DNA of 64,000 nt from Microcystis panniformis FACHB-1757 (lineage in GTDB: Bacteria > Cyanobacteriota > Cyanobacteriia > Cyanobacteriales > Microcystaceae): the NCBI RefSeq assembly GCF_001264245.1, contig NZ_CP011339.1, positions 4,650,001 through 4,714,000 on the forward strand, written 5' to 3'. The position numbers were made by a program, and so were the translations under genes. The notes under the pieces were generated by a model. The model had not been told where the DNA came from, did no database searches, and was given only the letters and a program-made list of their open reading frames with translations. This document shows positions 27,220-35,819 of this stretch, piece by piece; position 1 is the stretch's first letter, and each line of letters begins with the position of its first letter.

Positions 27220-27501
27220 AGTAGGTAGGTGTTAAAAGTTGTCAGACACCCCCCTTATCAAGGGGGATTAAGGGGGGATCGGCACCCCCCTTATCAAGGG
27301 GGGATTAAGGGGGATCGGCACCCCCCTTATCAAGGGGGATTAAGGGGGGATCGGCACCCCCCTTATCAAGGGGGGATTAAGGGGGGATCGGCACCCCCCT
27401 TATCAAGGGGGGATTAAGGGGGGATCGGCACCCCCCTTATCAAGGGGGGCAGGGGGGATCAGAGGCAAAATCTATCTTCAATTTAATTATAACTACTTAC
27501 T
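27220..27501. mobile_element. MITE, AGTAG family, expanded by internal tandem repeats
   Basis: 282 bp from AGTAGGTAGG to CTACTTACT, flanked by TA. The body holds six near-identical units of about 36 bp built on CACCCCCCTTATCAAGGG, against one or two in shorter relatives. Open frames across this region are repeat artefacts. Confidence 0.8.
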
Positions 27502-27527
27502 TAACTGTTCACTGATAACTGAAAAAA

Positions 27528-27959
27528 ATGACAAACTATCGCAATCCTGCCCCCACTGTTGATATTATCATCGAACTGATCGACTCGCCCCACCGTCCGA
27601 TCGTACTAATTGAGAGAAAAAATCCGCCCTTTGGCTGGGCAATTCCGGGGGGATTCGTGGACTACGGCGAATCGGTGGAAACGGCGGCCATTCGGGAAGC
27701 TTACGAGGAAATCAGCTTGCAGGTGCAGTTAATCGAGCAATTTCACGTCTATTCCGATCCTAACCGCGATCCGCGTCAACACACCATTAGTATCGTTTTT
27801 ATCGCCACGGCAAAAGGAAAACCGATCGCTGCCGATGATGCCAAAAAAGTGGGGATTTTTCATCTCTGGGAATTCCCCCAACCTTTATGCTTTGATCACG
27901 ATCGCATTCTCAATGATTATCGTCGTTATCGGGATTATAAAATTCGTCCCACACATTAG
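27528..27959 (+). CDS. Nudix hydrolase
   Basis: A 143-aa Nudix protein. The Nudix box spans residues about 42-64: [20 protein letters not shown], with its REAYEE core. The usual Gly of the box's last part is Ser (EEISL). Such enzymes hydrolyse nucleoside diphosphates linked to another group; the [16 protein letters not shown] segment resembles ADP-ribose or 8-oxo-nucleotide hydrolases, but the substrate is not determined. It stands alone between two MITEs. Confidence 0.9.
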   Translation: MTNYRNPAPTVDIIIELIDSPHRPIVLIERKNPPFGWAIPGGFVDYGESVETAAIREAYEEISLQVQLIEQFHVYSDPNRDPRQHTISIVFIATAKGKPIAADDAKKVGIFHLWEFPQPLCFDHDRILNDYRRYRDYKIRPTH

Positions 27960-27981
27960 ACCCCAACTTAAGTAGCTGGTT

Positions 27982-29297
27982 TCAAGGGGTGACAAGGCGA
28001 CTAAAAGGCTTGCTGGATAAGGCGCATAGCCGTTAGACCCCTAGAAAAATCGGGGTGTTTTCCTGGCTTGAGGCGGATCAAAGAAAAGGCGAGTTCCGAG
28101 TACGCGTCCATCGACTCGATCCAGAAGCTCCCATAAGTACCTATCCAAAAATCGCTATGTCTTTCCGGACCGCGTTTCGCTTCTTTGGAGCGACAAATAT
28201 AATCGCGAGTTCCCGATTTCTTGAGATTTTGACCACGGGTTGTATTCAAAGAGTAAGCGATAGCGATTAATAAAATTAAGGCGAGAAAGCGAGGCTCGCT
28301 CACTTTCGTTTTTTCAAGATTATATCCTCCCGTTTGACAATCTTTGAACATCGCTTCAATCCCGAATCGAGATTTATATAACTTGAGAGTTATCTCTAAA
28401 GATTCTAGGTTGGTCAATAAATACCAAGGCTCTTTAGACCCTTTAGTTCGATAACCTCTTTTCCCATAAGTTGCTAGGTTGAACCCCTCGATCTCATGGC
28501 TTTTCGTGTGGGTCACTCCCCGAAAGAAGTTTCGCTCGCCCCGGTTCGGTTCTAACTCGGAAAGGGCTTGATAGTTTTCTCCATCTTTCAATCGCGTGTA
28601 GGTACTTTTCTTTTGACGGAAGATAAAAGCTACACCTCTGTCGTCAAGCCACTTCCCTAATTGCGCTGACTGAAATTCACGGTCTCCCATTACGACGAGC
28701 GGATAGGGTTTCAACAACCCTAAGACTGGCTTGAGGAATTTTTTCGGTTCCCCGAGAGCGCTACTTCCTTTTTTATTCAGTAACACCCAATATACGGGCA
28801 AAGCTCTCCGACCACAAATCACACTGGCGACGAATAAATTTCTACCCTTCCAATCGGTTCTATCTATGACGACTAATAATCTTCCCGCGTGTTTCAGTTT
28901 TTTGAGCCTTCTTCTTGGCTCTCGATTTTTATTTTTTCCGCTAAATTCTAGCTTGACGATCTGTTTGATCAAAGGAAACCACAAGAGTTTCACGTTTAGT
29001 TGCGGGAGCTTAAGAAATCTCTGCAAATTCCGTCTTCTACTTTCAAAGGTTATCGGTTGCGGGAAAAGAGCGGCCAGTTTCTCTAGTTGGACTATCCGAT
29101 GACTTTGTAAGAGCAGGATTAGGAGCTGTAAGGTCAAATAGCTCGCCTCGCTAAGGTTCGCCTGTAAACAAGCCTGATAGAATGAAGGTAACATTTTAAA
29201 ATTTTGAGTGGTTGTCCTAACCACTCTATTTCTTTAGGGGGTCGTTTGGCTAGACCCCCCGCTCTATCTAGCTTGTAGCCCCTCTGTCACCCCTTGA
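27982..29297 (-). mobile_element. Complete IS4-type insertion sequence, 1316 bp
   Basis: Terminal inverted repeats are TCAAGGGGTGACA (27982-27994) and TGTCACCCCTTGA (29285-29297). Flanking 11-bp direct repeats AGTAGCTGGTT mark the target duplication. One transposase gene fills the element. Confidence 0.9.
28001..29224 (-). CDS. IS4-family transposase
   Basis: A 407-aa DDE transposase. Probable catalytic residues are Asp in LVVIDRTDWKG, Asp in VVMGDREFQS and Glu in YKSRFGIEAMFKD, the last within an IS4-like Y-R-E-K signature. The frame is intact, with no stops, and the ends of the IS are perfect, so the copy may be active. It is nested in a MITE between the Nudix and the permease genes. Confidence 0.92.
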   Translation of the reverse strand: MVRTTTQNFKMLPSFYQACLQANLSEASYLTLQLLILLLQSHRIVQLEKLAALFPQPITFESRRRNLQRFLKLPQLNVKLLWFPLIKQIVKLEFSGKNKNREPRRRLKKLKHAGRLLVVIDRTDWKGRNLFVASVICGRRALPVYWVLLNKKGSSALGEPKKFLKPVLGLLKPYPLVVMGDREFQSAQLGKWLDDRGVAFIFRQKKSTYTRLKDGENYQALSELEPNRGERNFFRGVTHTKSHEIEGFNLATYGKRGYRTKGSKEPWYLLTNLESLEITLKLYKSRFGIEAMFKDCQTGGYNLEKTKVSEPRFLALILLIAIAYSLNTTRGQNLKKSGTRDYICRSKEAKRGPERHSDFWIGTYGSFWIESMDAYSELAFSLIRLKPGKHPDFSRGLTAMRLIQQAF

Positions 29298-29485
29298 AGT
29301 AGCTGGTTATAATTAAATTAAAAATGGATTTTAGGTTCGATCCCCCCTGCCCCCCTTGATAAGGGGGGTGCCGATCCCCCCTTAGTCCCCCCTTGATAAG
29401 GGGGGGATCTGACAACTTTTAACGCCTACCTACTTAGCTATAAAAGCAATCCTTGCCAAAAACGTCCCCGAAAAAACTTAAAAAA

Positions 29486-30703
29486 TTATACACTTCTGAG
29501 GGCGACAATCGGCTCCAATTTAGAGGCACGATAGGCGGGAAAAACGCCAAAAAAGAGACCAATACCCGTGGAAACGCTCAAAGACAGGATGACGGCGGTG
29601 GCGGAAACAGTGGCAGCCAGGGGAGAGAAACTGGAGACGAGAACGATCGCTCCTGCACCGACGAGAATACCAAGCGCACCGCCGGCGATGGAAACGAGAG
29701 TTGATTCAATCAGAAATTGTAAGAGAATATCCTGTTCTCTGGCTCCGATCGCTTTTCTTAGTCCGATTTCCCCGGTTCTTTCCGAAACCGAAACGAGCAT
29801 AATATTCATCACCCCGATACCCCCGACAATTAGGGAAATACCGGCGATTAGAGCCAAAAGTAGGGTTAGACCCTGGGTAATCGTGCCGAAGATTTCGATC
29901 ATCTGTTTAGCAGTTTCGACGCGAAAATCATCCTCAGCGACGATTTTATGACGTAAACGCAGGAGATTCTCGATTTGGAACTTAGCGGCGCGGATTTCCT
30001 CCCCCGATCGCGCGGTGAGACTAATCCAACTCAACTCGACACCGTAGGGGCCGGTTTTGCCCACCAGTTGCGAGTTCATGGTGCTAAGGGGAATAATCAG
30101 CATTTCATCCTGATTATTGCCAAAAAAGGAGCCTTTCGCCTCTAAAATCCCGATCACCTCAAAACTGAGATTTTTGATCCGCAGCTGTTGACCGAGGGGA
30201 TTTTGGGTGGGGAAAAGTTGCGCTGCCACTTCACGGCCGATTACCGTTACCCGTTTGTTGCGGGCTAGATCGATATTATTGATAAAACGACCTTTTTCTA
30301 GGGTAAAATTGCGGACAGAAGCGTATTCTGGGGTGCTTCCCGTCACTAGAGCCGTCATGTTGCGATTACGATAGGAAATCAGGAAACGAGCGTTTATTTC
30401 CGGGGCGACTTCGGCGACGGTGGGAACCTGTTCGGCGATCGCCTGAGCATCGGCTAAAACCAAGGTTTTCGGTAAATTAACGGTGGTATTGCGTGCTTGT
30501 CGCGACCCCGGCACCACAAAAAGAGTATTGGGTCCCAAGTTAGCAAACTGGTCATTGGCTAAGGTTTGCGCCCCTTGGCCAATACCGATCATGGCCACCA
30601 CCGAAGCGTTACCGATGATAATTCCTAACATAGTCAGGCCGCTACGCACTTTATTGGCCCCTAGGGTGGCGACGGCCATTTTTAAACTTTCGATGATAAA
30701 CAT
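29486..30703 (-). CDS. MacB/FtsX-type ABC transporter permease
   Basis: A 405-aa permease with the MacB/DevC layout: an N-terminal membrane helix (LTMLGIIIGNASVVAMIGIG), a periplasmic MacB-core domain (residues about 45-245), then three helices in a FtsX domain (LLLALIAGISLIVGGIGVMNIM ... YRASKLEPIVALRS). It lacks an ATPase domain, so it needs a separate ATPase, which is not next to it. The membrane-fusion protein gene lies upstream at 31050-32534. A (CTGATAA)25 tract ends right at the start codon, with no normal ribosome site visible. The pair probably exports a lipid, peptide or glycolipid; the cargo is unknown. Confidence 0.88.
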   Translation of the reverse strand: MFIIESLKMAVATLGANKVRSGLTMLGIIIGNASVVAMIGIGQGAQTLANDQFANLGPNTLFVVPGSRQARNTTVNLPKTLVLADAQAIAEQVPTVAEVAPEINARFLISYRNRNMTALVTGSTPEYASVRNFTLEKGRFINNIDLARNKRVTVIGREVAAQLFPTQNPLGQQLRIKNLSFEVIGILEAKGSFFGNNQDEMLIIPLSTMNSQLVGKTGPYGVELSWISLTARSGEEIRAAKFQIENLLRLRHKIVAEDDFRVETAKQMIEIFGTITQGLTLLLALIAGISLIVGGIGVMNIMLVSVSERTGEIGLRKAIGAREQDILLQFLIESTLVSIAGGALGILVGAGAIVLVSSFSPLAATVSATAVILSLSVSTGIGLFFGVFPAYRASKLEPIVALRSV

Positions 30704-30878
30704 ATCAGTTATCAGTTATCAGTTATCAGTTATCAGTTATCAGTTATCAGTTATCAGTTATCAGTTATCAGTTATCAGTTATCAGTTATCAGTTATCAGT
30801 TATCAGTTATCAGTTATCAGTTATCAGTTATCAGTTATCAGTTATCAGTTATCAGTTATCAGTTATCAGTTATCAGTT
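30704..30878. repeat. Heptanucleotide tandem repeat, 25 units of ATCAGTT
   Basis: A perfect 175-bp run of ATCAGTT (CTGATAA on the other strand) that abuts the start codon of the permease gene. The same heptamer forms the 66-unit array at 51940. Such short tandem repeats are known in cyanobacteria as STRRs. Plus-strand ORFs here (SVISYQL repeated) are artefacts. Confidence 0.95.
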
Positions 30879-30913
30879 AGATAGTTGTAGGGTTTTGGGG
30901 TATTAGTTGAATT

Positions 30914-30996
30914 CCCCCATTTCCCCATTCCCCCATTTCCCCATTTCCCCATTTCCCCATTTCCCCATTCCCCCATTTCCCCATTCCCCCATTTCC
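30914..30996. repeat. Octamer-like tandem repeat of CCCCATTT
   Basis: About ten imperfect units of CCCCATTT/CCCCATT. Together with the preceding TAGGGTTTTGGGGTATTAG at about 30888 it matches, in the opposite orientation, the region 43590-43660, so this is a dispersed low-complexity repeat. Confidence 0.8.
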
Positions 30997-31049
30997 CGAA
31001 TCCTGACCTAGCATAAAAAAGACAATTTAGGAATACTTGTTAAAGAAAA

Positions 31050-32534
31050 TTATTGAGATTTTTTATTAGTTTTCGAGGTATCTTCGGCTCCTTGGGGGAG
31101 ATCGATAAAGACCTTTTCTCCGGCTTCCAACCCTGATAAAATCTGGGTTTTATCGTCTAAGACCAAACCGATCGAAACGGGTTTAAAACTGGGTTTATTT
31201 TCGGCATCGGGAACTAAAACCCCTGACTTGCCTTCCCGGGTGACAATGGCGACAGTCGGCACGACCAGAGCATTATCTAACTGCTGGCCGACAAAAGTTA
31301 CATCCACATTCATTTTCGATTTGAGTTTGTCTCGTCCCGTCACCAAACCGATTCTCACTTCAAAAGAAGTAACATTCTCCTCGATAATTGCTTCAGGAGC
31401 CACAAGAATAACTCGACCTTCAAAGACTTCTTCAGGAAAAGCATCGGCGACAATTCGCACGGGTTGGCCGCGCTGCAATAAACCCACATCTACTTCTGGC
31501 ACTTTAGCAATTACTTCCAATCCCGATGCTAGGGCGATAATCGAGGTGGAAGTGGCGGAAGCGGTACTAGAGGCCGAAGTGGTGGGAGTGACAAAAGAAC
31601 CCTCGGTGGCGTATTTTTGGGTGACGATGCCATCAAAGGGGGCAGTAATGACTGTATCGCGGTATTGAATCTTAATTTGCTCTAAATTGGCTCTAGCAGC
31701 CGCTACAGATGATTCTAGTCGAGCAAGCTCCGTTTCTTGGGTTTTTTGGCGTTGTTCGAGGGCAAATTTCGCTTCAGCGATCGCTGCTGCCGCTCGGATC
31801 ATTTCCTGCTCAATTCCCGCTACTTCTGGGGAAGCGGTTTTATCCGCTTGTTCCAAACGGCGGATCGATTCGTCTAAATTGGCTTTAGCATTGAGATATT
31901 CATTGAGGACGGCATCAAATTGGTCTTGAGCGATCGCTCCTTCCCGGACTAAATTTTCATTGCGTTTAACCCGATTTTCTGCTAGTCGAAACCGGGATTG
32001 GGCCGCTTGTACCTGAGCTTGCAGTTGGTCTAAATCTTTGGGAATTCTTTCTTTGGCCTGAGCTAAACGGGCTTCTAATTGCTTATAACTGGCCTGGGCC
32101 TGATAAAATCGGGCTTGTAATTGGCGGATATCTTCGGGAATACTGCGTTTAGCCTGTTCCAGACTGGCTAGAGCTTCCCGCAGACGCGCTTCTGACTGCA
32201 TTCCTTGGGCATACACCTCTAAATTATCCATGACGGCGAGGGTTTGTCCCCTTTTAACGACCATGCCCTGATCCACCAATAATCGCACTAATCGGCCGGG
32301 GTTTTTCGGGCTAATGTTGACACTTTGGATTGGTTCCACCCTACCACTAGCTTTAATTTCCACAGCGAGGGTTTCCCGTTGAGCAGGAACGGTCATTTTC
32401 GCCAATTCTAGGGCAGGAGGAGGGGTTTGCAGCAAACGATAAGAAACCACTCCCACCGCCAGAAAACCACTAGCCATGAGTCCGAATATCCAAAATAGGG
32501 GGCGATTTGATTTTCCCAACACGGTTATTGCCAT
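31050..32534 (-). CDS. HlyD/MacA-type membrane fusion protein
   Basis: A 494-aa periplasmic adaptor anchored by an N-terminal helix (residues about 12-34, IFGLMASGFLAVGVVSYRLL). The order is: first half of a lipoyl domain (VEPIQSVNISPKNPGRLVRLLVDQG), a long coiled-coil hairpin (about 115-300), the second lipoyl half (APFDGIVTQKYATEGSFV), and beta-barrel and membrane-proximal domains. It would link the permease at 29486-30703 to an outer-membrane channel. Both genes are on the minus strand, separated by 346 bp of tandem repeats instead of a short operon gap. Confidence 0.88.
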   Translation of the reverse strand: MAITVLGKSNRPLFWIFGLMASGFLAVGVVSYRLLQTPPPALELAKMTVPAQRETLAVEIKASGRVEPIQSVNISPKNPGRLVRLLVDQGMVVKRGQTLAVMDNLEVYAQGMQSEARLREALASLEQAKRSIPEDIRQLQARFYQAQASYKQLEARLAQAKERIPKDLDQLQAQVQAAQSRFRLAENRVKRNENLVREGAIAQDQFDAVLNEYLNAKANLDESIRRLEQADKTASPEVAGIEQEMIRAAAAIAEAKFALEQRQKTQETELARLESSVAAARANLEQIKIQYRDTVITAPFDGIVTQKYATEGSFVTPTTSASSTASATSTSIIALASGLEVIAKVPEVDVGLLQRGQPVRIVADAFPEEVFEGRVILVAPEAIIEENVTSFEVRIGLVTGRDKLKSKMNVDVTFVGQQLDNALVVPTVAIVTREGKSGVLVPDAENKPSFKPVSIGLVLDDKTQILSGLEAGEKVFIDLPQGAEDTSKTNKKSQ

Positions 32535-32656
32535 CGATCAGCCAAAAGTTAATTGGTTATATACTAACGTCTCTAGAGTTGCCTTTGTTGTTTCTTTAGC
32601 CAACAACCCCCAAGCGAGATAGACTGATTAAAAAAGGCCTATCGCGGGGGTAAACT

Positions 32657-33538
32657 GTGCCAAAACTTCAATTAATCGTTTCTTTACTCATTTTTTTCGT
32701 CGCTGGCAGCCCGCCAGCTTTTTCCCAAGCTCTACTCCCCTACGCCATCGAACCGGGGTTAGAACAGATGGAACAAGCGGGAATTGAAATGGCTGAGGAT
32801 GCCATCCAATTAGCTCGTTTTCGCCGTACCGATGCCGCCCTTTCCCGAGCTAGGTTAGCGGTGCAGTTAGCCCCCCATCTCTATCAAACTTGGTTTATTC
32901 TCGGTAGTTTATATCTGCAAGACGATCAGGTGCAACCCGGTATCGAGGCATTAAATCAATCTTTGTCCCTTGCTCCCGCCGATGCCCACGCTAATATTAA
33001 ATTTTCCCTCGGTAGTGCTTATTTTCAGAATCAAGATTACCAGTCTGCTATTGCCCAGATTGAAGCGGGTTTGCAAATGAAACCCGATGTCTCCCCCGCT
33101 CTTTTTGATCTCGGTAATTCCTATCTCAAGTTAGCACAATATCCTGATGCGATCGCAGCTTACGAAAAAGCTGTTAGTCAAGATAAAAATTTTTGGCCGG
33201 CTATTAATAATATTGGTTTAGTTAAATACGAACAGGGTGATAAGGAAGCCGCTCTTAAAGATTGGCGCACCGCTTTGAAAATTGATCCTAAACAGGCGGA
33301 ACCTCAGTTAGCTATTGCGGTGGCTATTTATAGTCAAGGGAAAACTGAGGAGGGCATCAAATTAGCTCAGGCCGCTCTCACTAGCGATAGTCGTTATGTC
33401 AGTCTGGAATTTTTGGGGGAAAATCTCTGGGGTAAACGTCTTTTGCAAGACACGGAGAAAATGTTTAATCATCCCCAAATGAAAGATTTTATCGCTCGTT
33501 TACCACAACCAACCCTAGAAGCGGAGGAAGAAAATTAA
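32657..33538 (+). CDS. Exported tetratricopeptide-repeat protein
   Basis: A 293-aa protein starting at GTG, with a signal peptide (LIVSLLIFFVAGSPPAFSQA, cut near residue 24). About five TPR units follow (for example LYQTWFILGSLYLQDDQVQ, PALFDLGNSYLKLAQYPDAI and WPAINNIGLVKYEQGDKEAA). TPR arrays bind other proteins; in this compartment they often assist membrane complex or photosystem assembly, but no specific role can be assigned. It is divergent from the membrane fusion protein gene. Confidence 0.85.
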   Translation: MPKLQLIVSLLIFFVAGSPPAFSQALLPYAIEPGLEQMEQAGIEMAEDAIQLARFRRTDAALSRARLAVQLAPHLYQTWFILGSLYLQDDQVQPGIEALNQSLSLAPADAHANIKFSLGSAYFQNQDYQSAIAQIEAGLQMKPDVSPALFDLGNSYLKLAQYPDAIAAYEKAVSQDKNFWPAINNIGLVKYEQGDKEAALKDWRTALKIDPKQAEPQLAIAVAIYSQGKTEEGIKLAQAALTSDSRYVSLEFLGENLWGKRLLQDTEKMFNHPQMKDFIARLPQPTLEAEEEN

Positions 33539-33611
33539 TCTGATAGCAGCAAGCATTAAGATAAACCCTTAGTTAATTTGCTAGGAATTCTTGAGGCTTG
33601 CTCTAACTAAT

Positions 33612-33702
33612 TAGGACTGGCTGAATATCGGTAGCAGCTCTGCTAAAAAATGGTTTTGGGACTTTATTAGCAAAACAACAAACTTTTTGCCGCAAACCCC
33701 AC
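33612..33702. mobile_element. Short MITE, GGGTTTGC family
   Basis: A shortened copy: left end TAGGACTGGCTGAATA (mutated) and right end CTTTTTGCCGCAAACCCC. About 91 bp, ending 43 bp before the 194-aa gene at 33745. Confidence 0.65.
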
Positions 33703-33744
33703 ATACAGTACAATTATTATAGTTAAGGTTTTGAAAGGCCTAGG

Positions 33745-34329
33745 ATGATGGCAAAGCAATCAAGGGCAATTGCGGTGACAGAACATGATAATAAGTGTCC
33801 CGAATGTCTGCACTTGGAGATTTCGGGAGAACTGGTTACGTCTGAGTCTAAGGGTGTTGTTTCCCTTTTCAAAAAGTCTGAACCAAAGGCGTTTTCCCTA
33901 TCGGTGCGGCTTAATTTTAATCAGCAGTGGCTTGATTTTTCTTTTGGACGGGTTAAGTTTGGTTTGCGGGGGGGAGAGTTACGCTTAAAACTGGAGAATG
34001 GCCAAATGCCTTCTGAGTTGAGAAATGAGGCGTTGAAAAAGATTTTAGCAAGGGAGTTGGAGATTGAACGTCAGTTAGGAGGAGAACAGGAAAGCAAGTC
34101 TCAACTAGAAGGATCAGTAACTCCTGATTTATCGAAAGCAAGCTTAAAGGGAGTTAGAGAACAGCGTCAAAAAGAGTCCCAGGGAGATAAGTTTCAGCTT
34201 AAAATAGCTCAAATTAGTCACAAGGGAGCAAATAATCAGCCTGTGTGGGTGTTCGAGAATAGGACAGGTGAGCCGGTTTTACTGGGGGAATTAATGGATT
34301 TGCTTGATGAATTGGGAAAATTTATTTAG
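33745..34329 (+). CDS. Hypothetical protein bounded by inverted MITE ends
   Basis: A 194-aa soluble protein with no family I recognise. It contains a CPEC pair (NKCPECLHLEISG, residues 16-30), a basic and Gln-rich middle (EIERQLGGEQESKSQ), and an acidic helical C-terminus (LLGELMDLLDELG). Its TAG stop (34327-34329) is the first three bases of a MITE end, and another MITE end stands just upstream in inverted orientation. It may be the shortened form of a longer protein. A second ATG follows directly at 33748. Confidence 0.5.
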   Translation: MMAKQSRAIAVTEHDNKCPECLHLEISGELVTSESKGVVSLFKKSEPKAFSLSVRLNFNQQWLDFSFGRVKFGLRGGELRLKLENGQMPSELRNEALKKILARELEIERQLGGEQESKSQLEGSVTPDLSKASLKGVREQRQKESQGDKFQLKIAQISHKGANNQPVWVFENRTGEPVLLGELMDLLDELGKFI

Positions 34330-34511
34330 GGTTTGCGGCAAAAAGTTTGTTGGTGAGGTTCCCTTGTTTCAAGGCTCTGCCTTGAAACATAATATCTAAG
34401 GCTCTGCCTTAAAGTAGTATTTAAGAAGAACTGGAATTTCAGTGAACAGTTATCAGTAAACAGTTATCAGGTAGAACCTGAATCAAGCGTTCCCAGGTTC
34501 TACCTGGGAAC
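34327..34511. repeat. MITE end plus two perfect hairpins
   Basis: TAGGGTTTGCGGCAAAAAG begins at 34327; the other end of this copy is not recognisable. Then GTTTCAAGG-CTCTG-CCTTGAAAC (34366-34388, perfect 9-bp stem), a related AAGGCTCTGCCTT, and GTTCCCAGG-TTCTA-CCTGGGAAC (34489-34511, perfect 9-bp stem). The first hairpin may end transcription of the gene at 33745. The second stands 60 bp before vapB. Confidence 0.6.
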
Positions 34512-34570
34512 GAGATAACTAGATAAATAAGTTAAAATAGTAAGGCGATCATTAACAAAGGGGTCAACAG

Positions 34571-34810
34571 ATGCAAAATTTACGTCAGGTTTCTTTACTA
34601 ACAAGTGGACAAGAGCAAGTATTAACTATTCCTCCTGAACTGGCCCTATCAAGTACAGAGGTTTTGTTACGCAAAGAAGGTCATCGCTTAATCATTGAGC
34701 CGATTTCTTCCGGTTCTCTAATTTCTTTGCTGACTACTTTGCCAGACATTACAGACAATTTTCCTGATATAGATGAAGGGTTGCTTCCCCTTGATGACAT
34801 TACATTTTAG
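34571..34810 (+). CDS. vapB: VapB-type antitoxin
   Basis: A 79-aa protein with an AbrB/MazE-like swapped-hairpin N-terminus (VSLLTSGQEQVLTIPPELALSSTEVLLRKEG) and an acidic C-terminal tail (DITDNFPDIDEGLLPLDD) suited to binding the toxin. It is followed 9 bp later by a PIN-domain toxin, the classic vapBC order. It should neutralise VapC and repress its own operon. Confidence 0.82.
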   Translation: MQNLRQVSLLTSGQEQVLTIPPELALSSTEVLLRKEGHRLIIEPISSGSLISLLTTLPDITDNFPDIDEGLLPLDDITF

Positions 34811-34819
34811 TACCACCCA

Positions 34820-35248
34820 ATGACCTATCAATATCTGCTTGATACTAACATCCTATCACATTTGATCAGGTATCCCCAAGGTCAGGTTTTCCAGCATATT
34901 GTGGATGTCGGCGAAGAAAGCGTTTGTACGAGCATCATTGTGGCGTGTGAATTAAGATTTGGAGTGGTTAAAAGTGGTTCCTCCCGTCTGGTGCAGCAAC
35001 TAGAACGCATCCTGGAGTTCTTGACAGTTTTGCCATTAGAATCAACTGTAGATAAGCACTATGCCGTAATTCGTAAACATTTGGAGCAAGCAGGAACCCC
35101 AATCGGTCCAAATGATTTACTGATTGCTGCTCATTCTCTAGCGCTTGATCTGACTCTTGTTACCGCAAATACTCGTGAATTTGAGCGTGTGCCTGCTTTG
35201 AAGTTAGAGAATTGGTTGATTGATTCTGTAATAATTTTTGGGGGATAA
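34820..35248 (+). CDS. vapC: VapC PIN-domain ribonuclease toxin
   Basis: A 142-aa PIN protein. Acidic active-site residues are visible: Asp8 (LLDTNIL), Glu near 45 (VACELRFG), Asp near 99 (PNDLLIAA), and the TANTREFERV segment closing the site. It probably cleaves specific RNAs when VapB is degraded. It converges with a small minus-strand gene 4 bp away. Confidence 0.88.
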   Translation: MTYQYLLDTNILSHLIRYPQGQVFQHIVDVGEESVCTSIIVACELRFGVVKSGSSRLVQQLERILEFLTVLPLESTVDKHYAVIRKHLEQAGTPIGPNDLLIAAHSLALDLTLVTANTREFERVPALKLENWLIDSVIIFGG

Positions 35249-35252
35249 TTTG

Positions 35253-35519
35253 TCATAAATGATGTTGCTGATGATGGTTTTGTATATATTCTGCAACTAC
35301 TTTTTTGCGGTTTTCTCGCAATGACAAATCAGGTGGAGCATTTTCTAAAAGATGCTGAGGATGACCTCCCCGGCGTTGTGATAAAGTTTTACGCGGTTTT
35401 AAGCTTTGCCAATGTTCGTAAATGAGTTTTTTCAGAAGTTCTTCTGAGCTAATATTCTCTTCGGAAATGATGTCTGCTAGATAGTTCTCGGTTTCTCGAT
35501 CTAGATTAATGGATAACAT
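35253..35519 (-). CDS. Small hypothetical protein, possibly antitoxin-like
   Basis: An 88-aa basic protein. The N-terminus (MLSINLDRETENYLADIISEENISSEELLKKLI) looks like a ribbon-helix-helix or DUF2281-like antitoxin start, followed by a His/Gln-rich tail. No toxin partner is adjacent on the same strand. It is convergent with vapC. Confidence 0.5.
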   Translation of the reverse strand: MLSINLDRETENYLADIISEENISSEELLKKLIYEHWQSLKPRKTLSQRRGGHPQHLLENAPPDLSLRENRKKVVAEYIQNHHQQHHL

Positions 35520-35647
35520 TGTTACCTCATGGGATAAATCAATATTTTTGATTATAGTTTAAAATCCATGATCGCGCTACAGATAATCCCACTCACCCCC
35601 CCATCCCCAAACGGTAAAATGTTTTATGACATATAATTAATTTGCAA

Positions 35648-35819
35648 GTAAAATGTAGGGTGCGTTAGACGGCGACAATCTCTGCTTAAACTTAAATCTA
35701 ACAATCCGTCGTAACGCACCACACCTATTGCATGATCAGTAAAATGTAGGGTGCGTTAGACGGCGATAATCTCTGCTTAAACTTAAATCTAACAATCCGT
35801 CGTAACGCACCACACCTAT
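35648..35819. repeat. Two tandem copies of a palindromic 81-bp repeat
   Basis: Units at 35648-35728 and 35739-35819 (period 91) each run from GTAAAATGTAGGGTGCGTTA to CGTAACGCACCACACCTAT and differ at about one or two bases. GTGCGTTA pairs with TAACGCAC at the two ends. The pair is itself bracketed by direct copies of ATATAATTAATTTGCAAG (35631-35648 and 35843-35860). The rest of 35520-36042 is AT-rich with no gene seen. Confidence 0.85.

Larger units (their letters stand above)
27971..29434. mobile_element. MITE, AGTAG family, split by an IS4-type insertion
   Basis: The MITE runs from AGTAGCTGG (27971) and resumes at 29298 to CCTACCTACT (29434), with TA on both outer sides (27969-27970 and 29435-29436). 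The IS inside it duplicated the 11 bases AGTAGCTGGTT at 27971-27981 and 29298-29308. Without the IS the MITE would be about 137 bp, in reverse orientation to the others. Confidence 0.8.

Noticed and set aside
27229..27417. Plus-strand ORF with repeated HPPYQGG
   Set aside because: It is the translation of the 36-bp tandem repeats inside a MITE.
30483..30884. Plus-strand ORF with repeated SVISYQL
   Set aside because: It is antisense to the permease gene and then runs through the heptamer tract; a 7-bp unit yields a 7-residue repeat by arithmetic.
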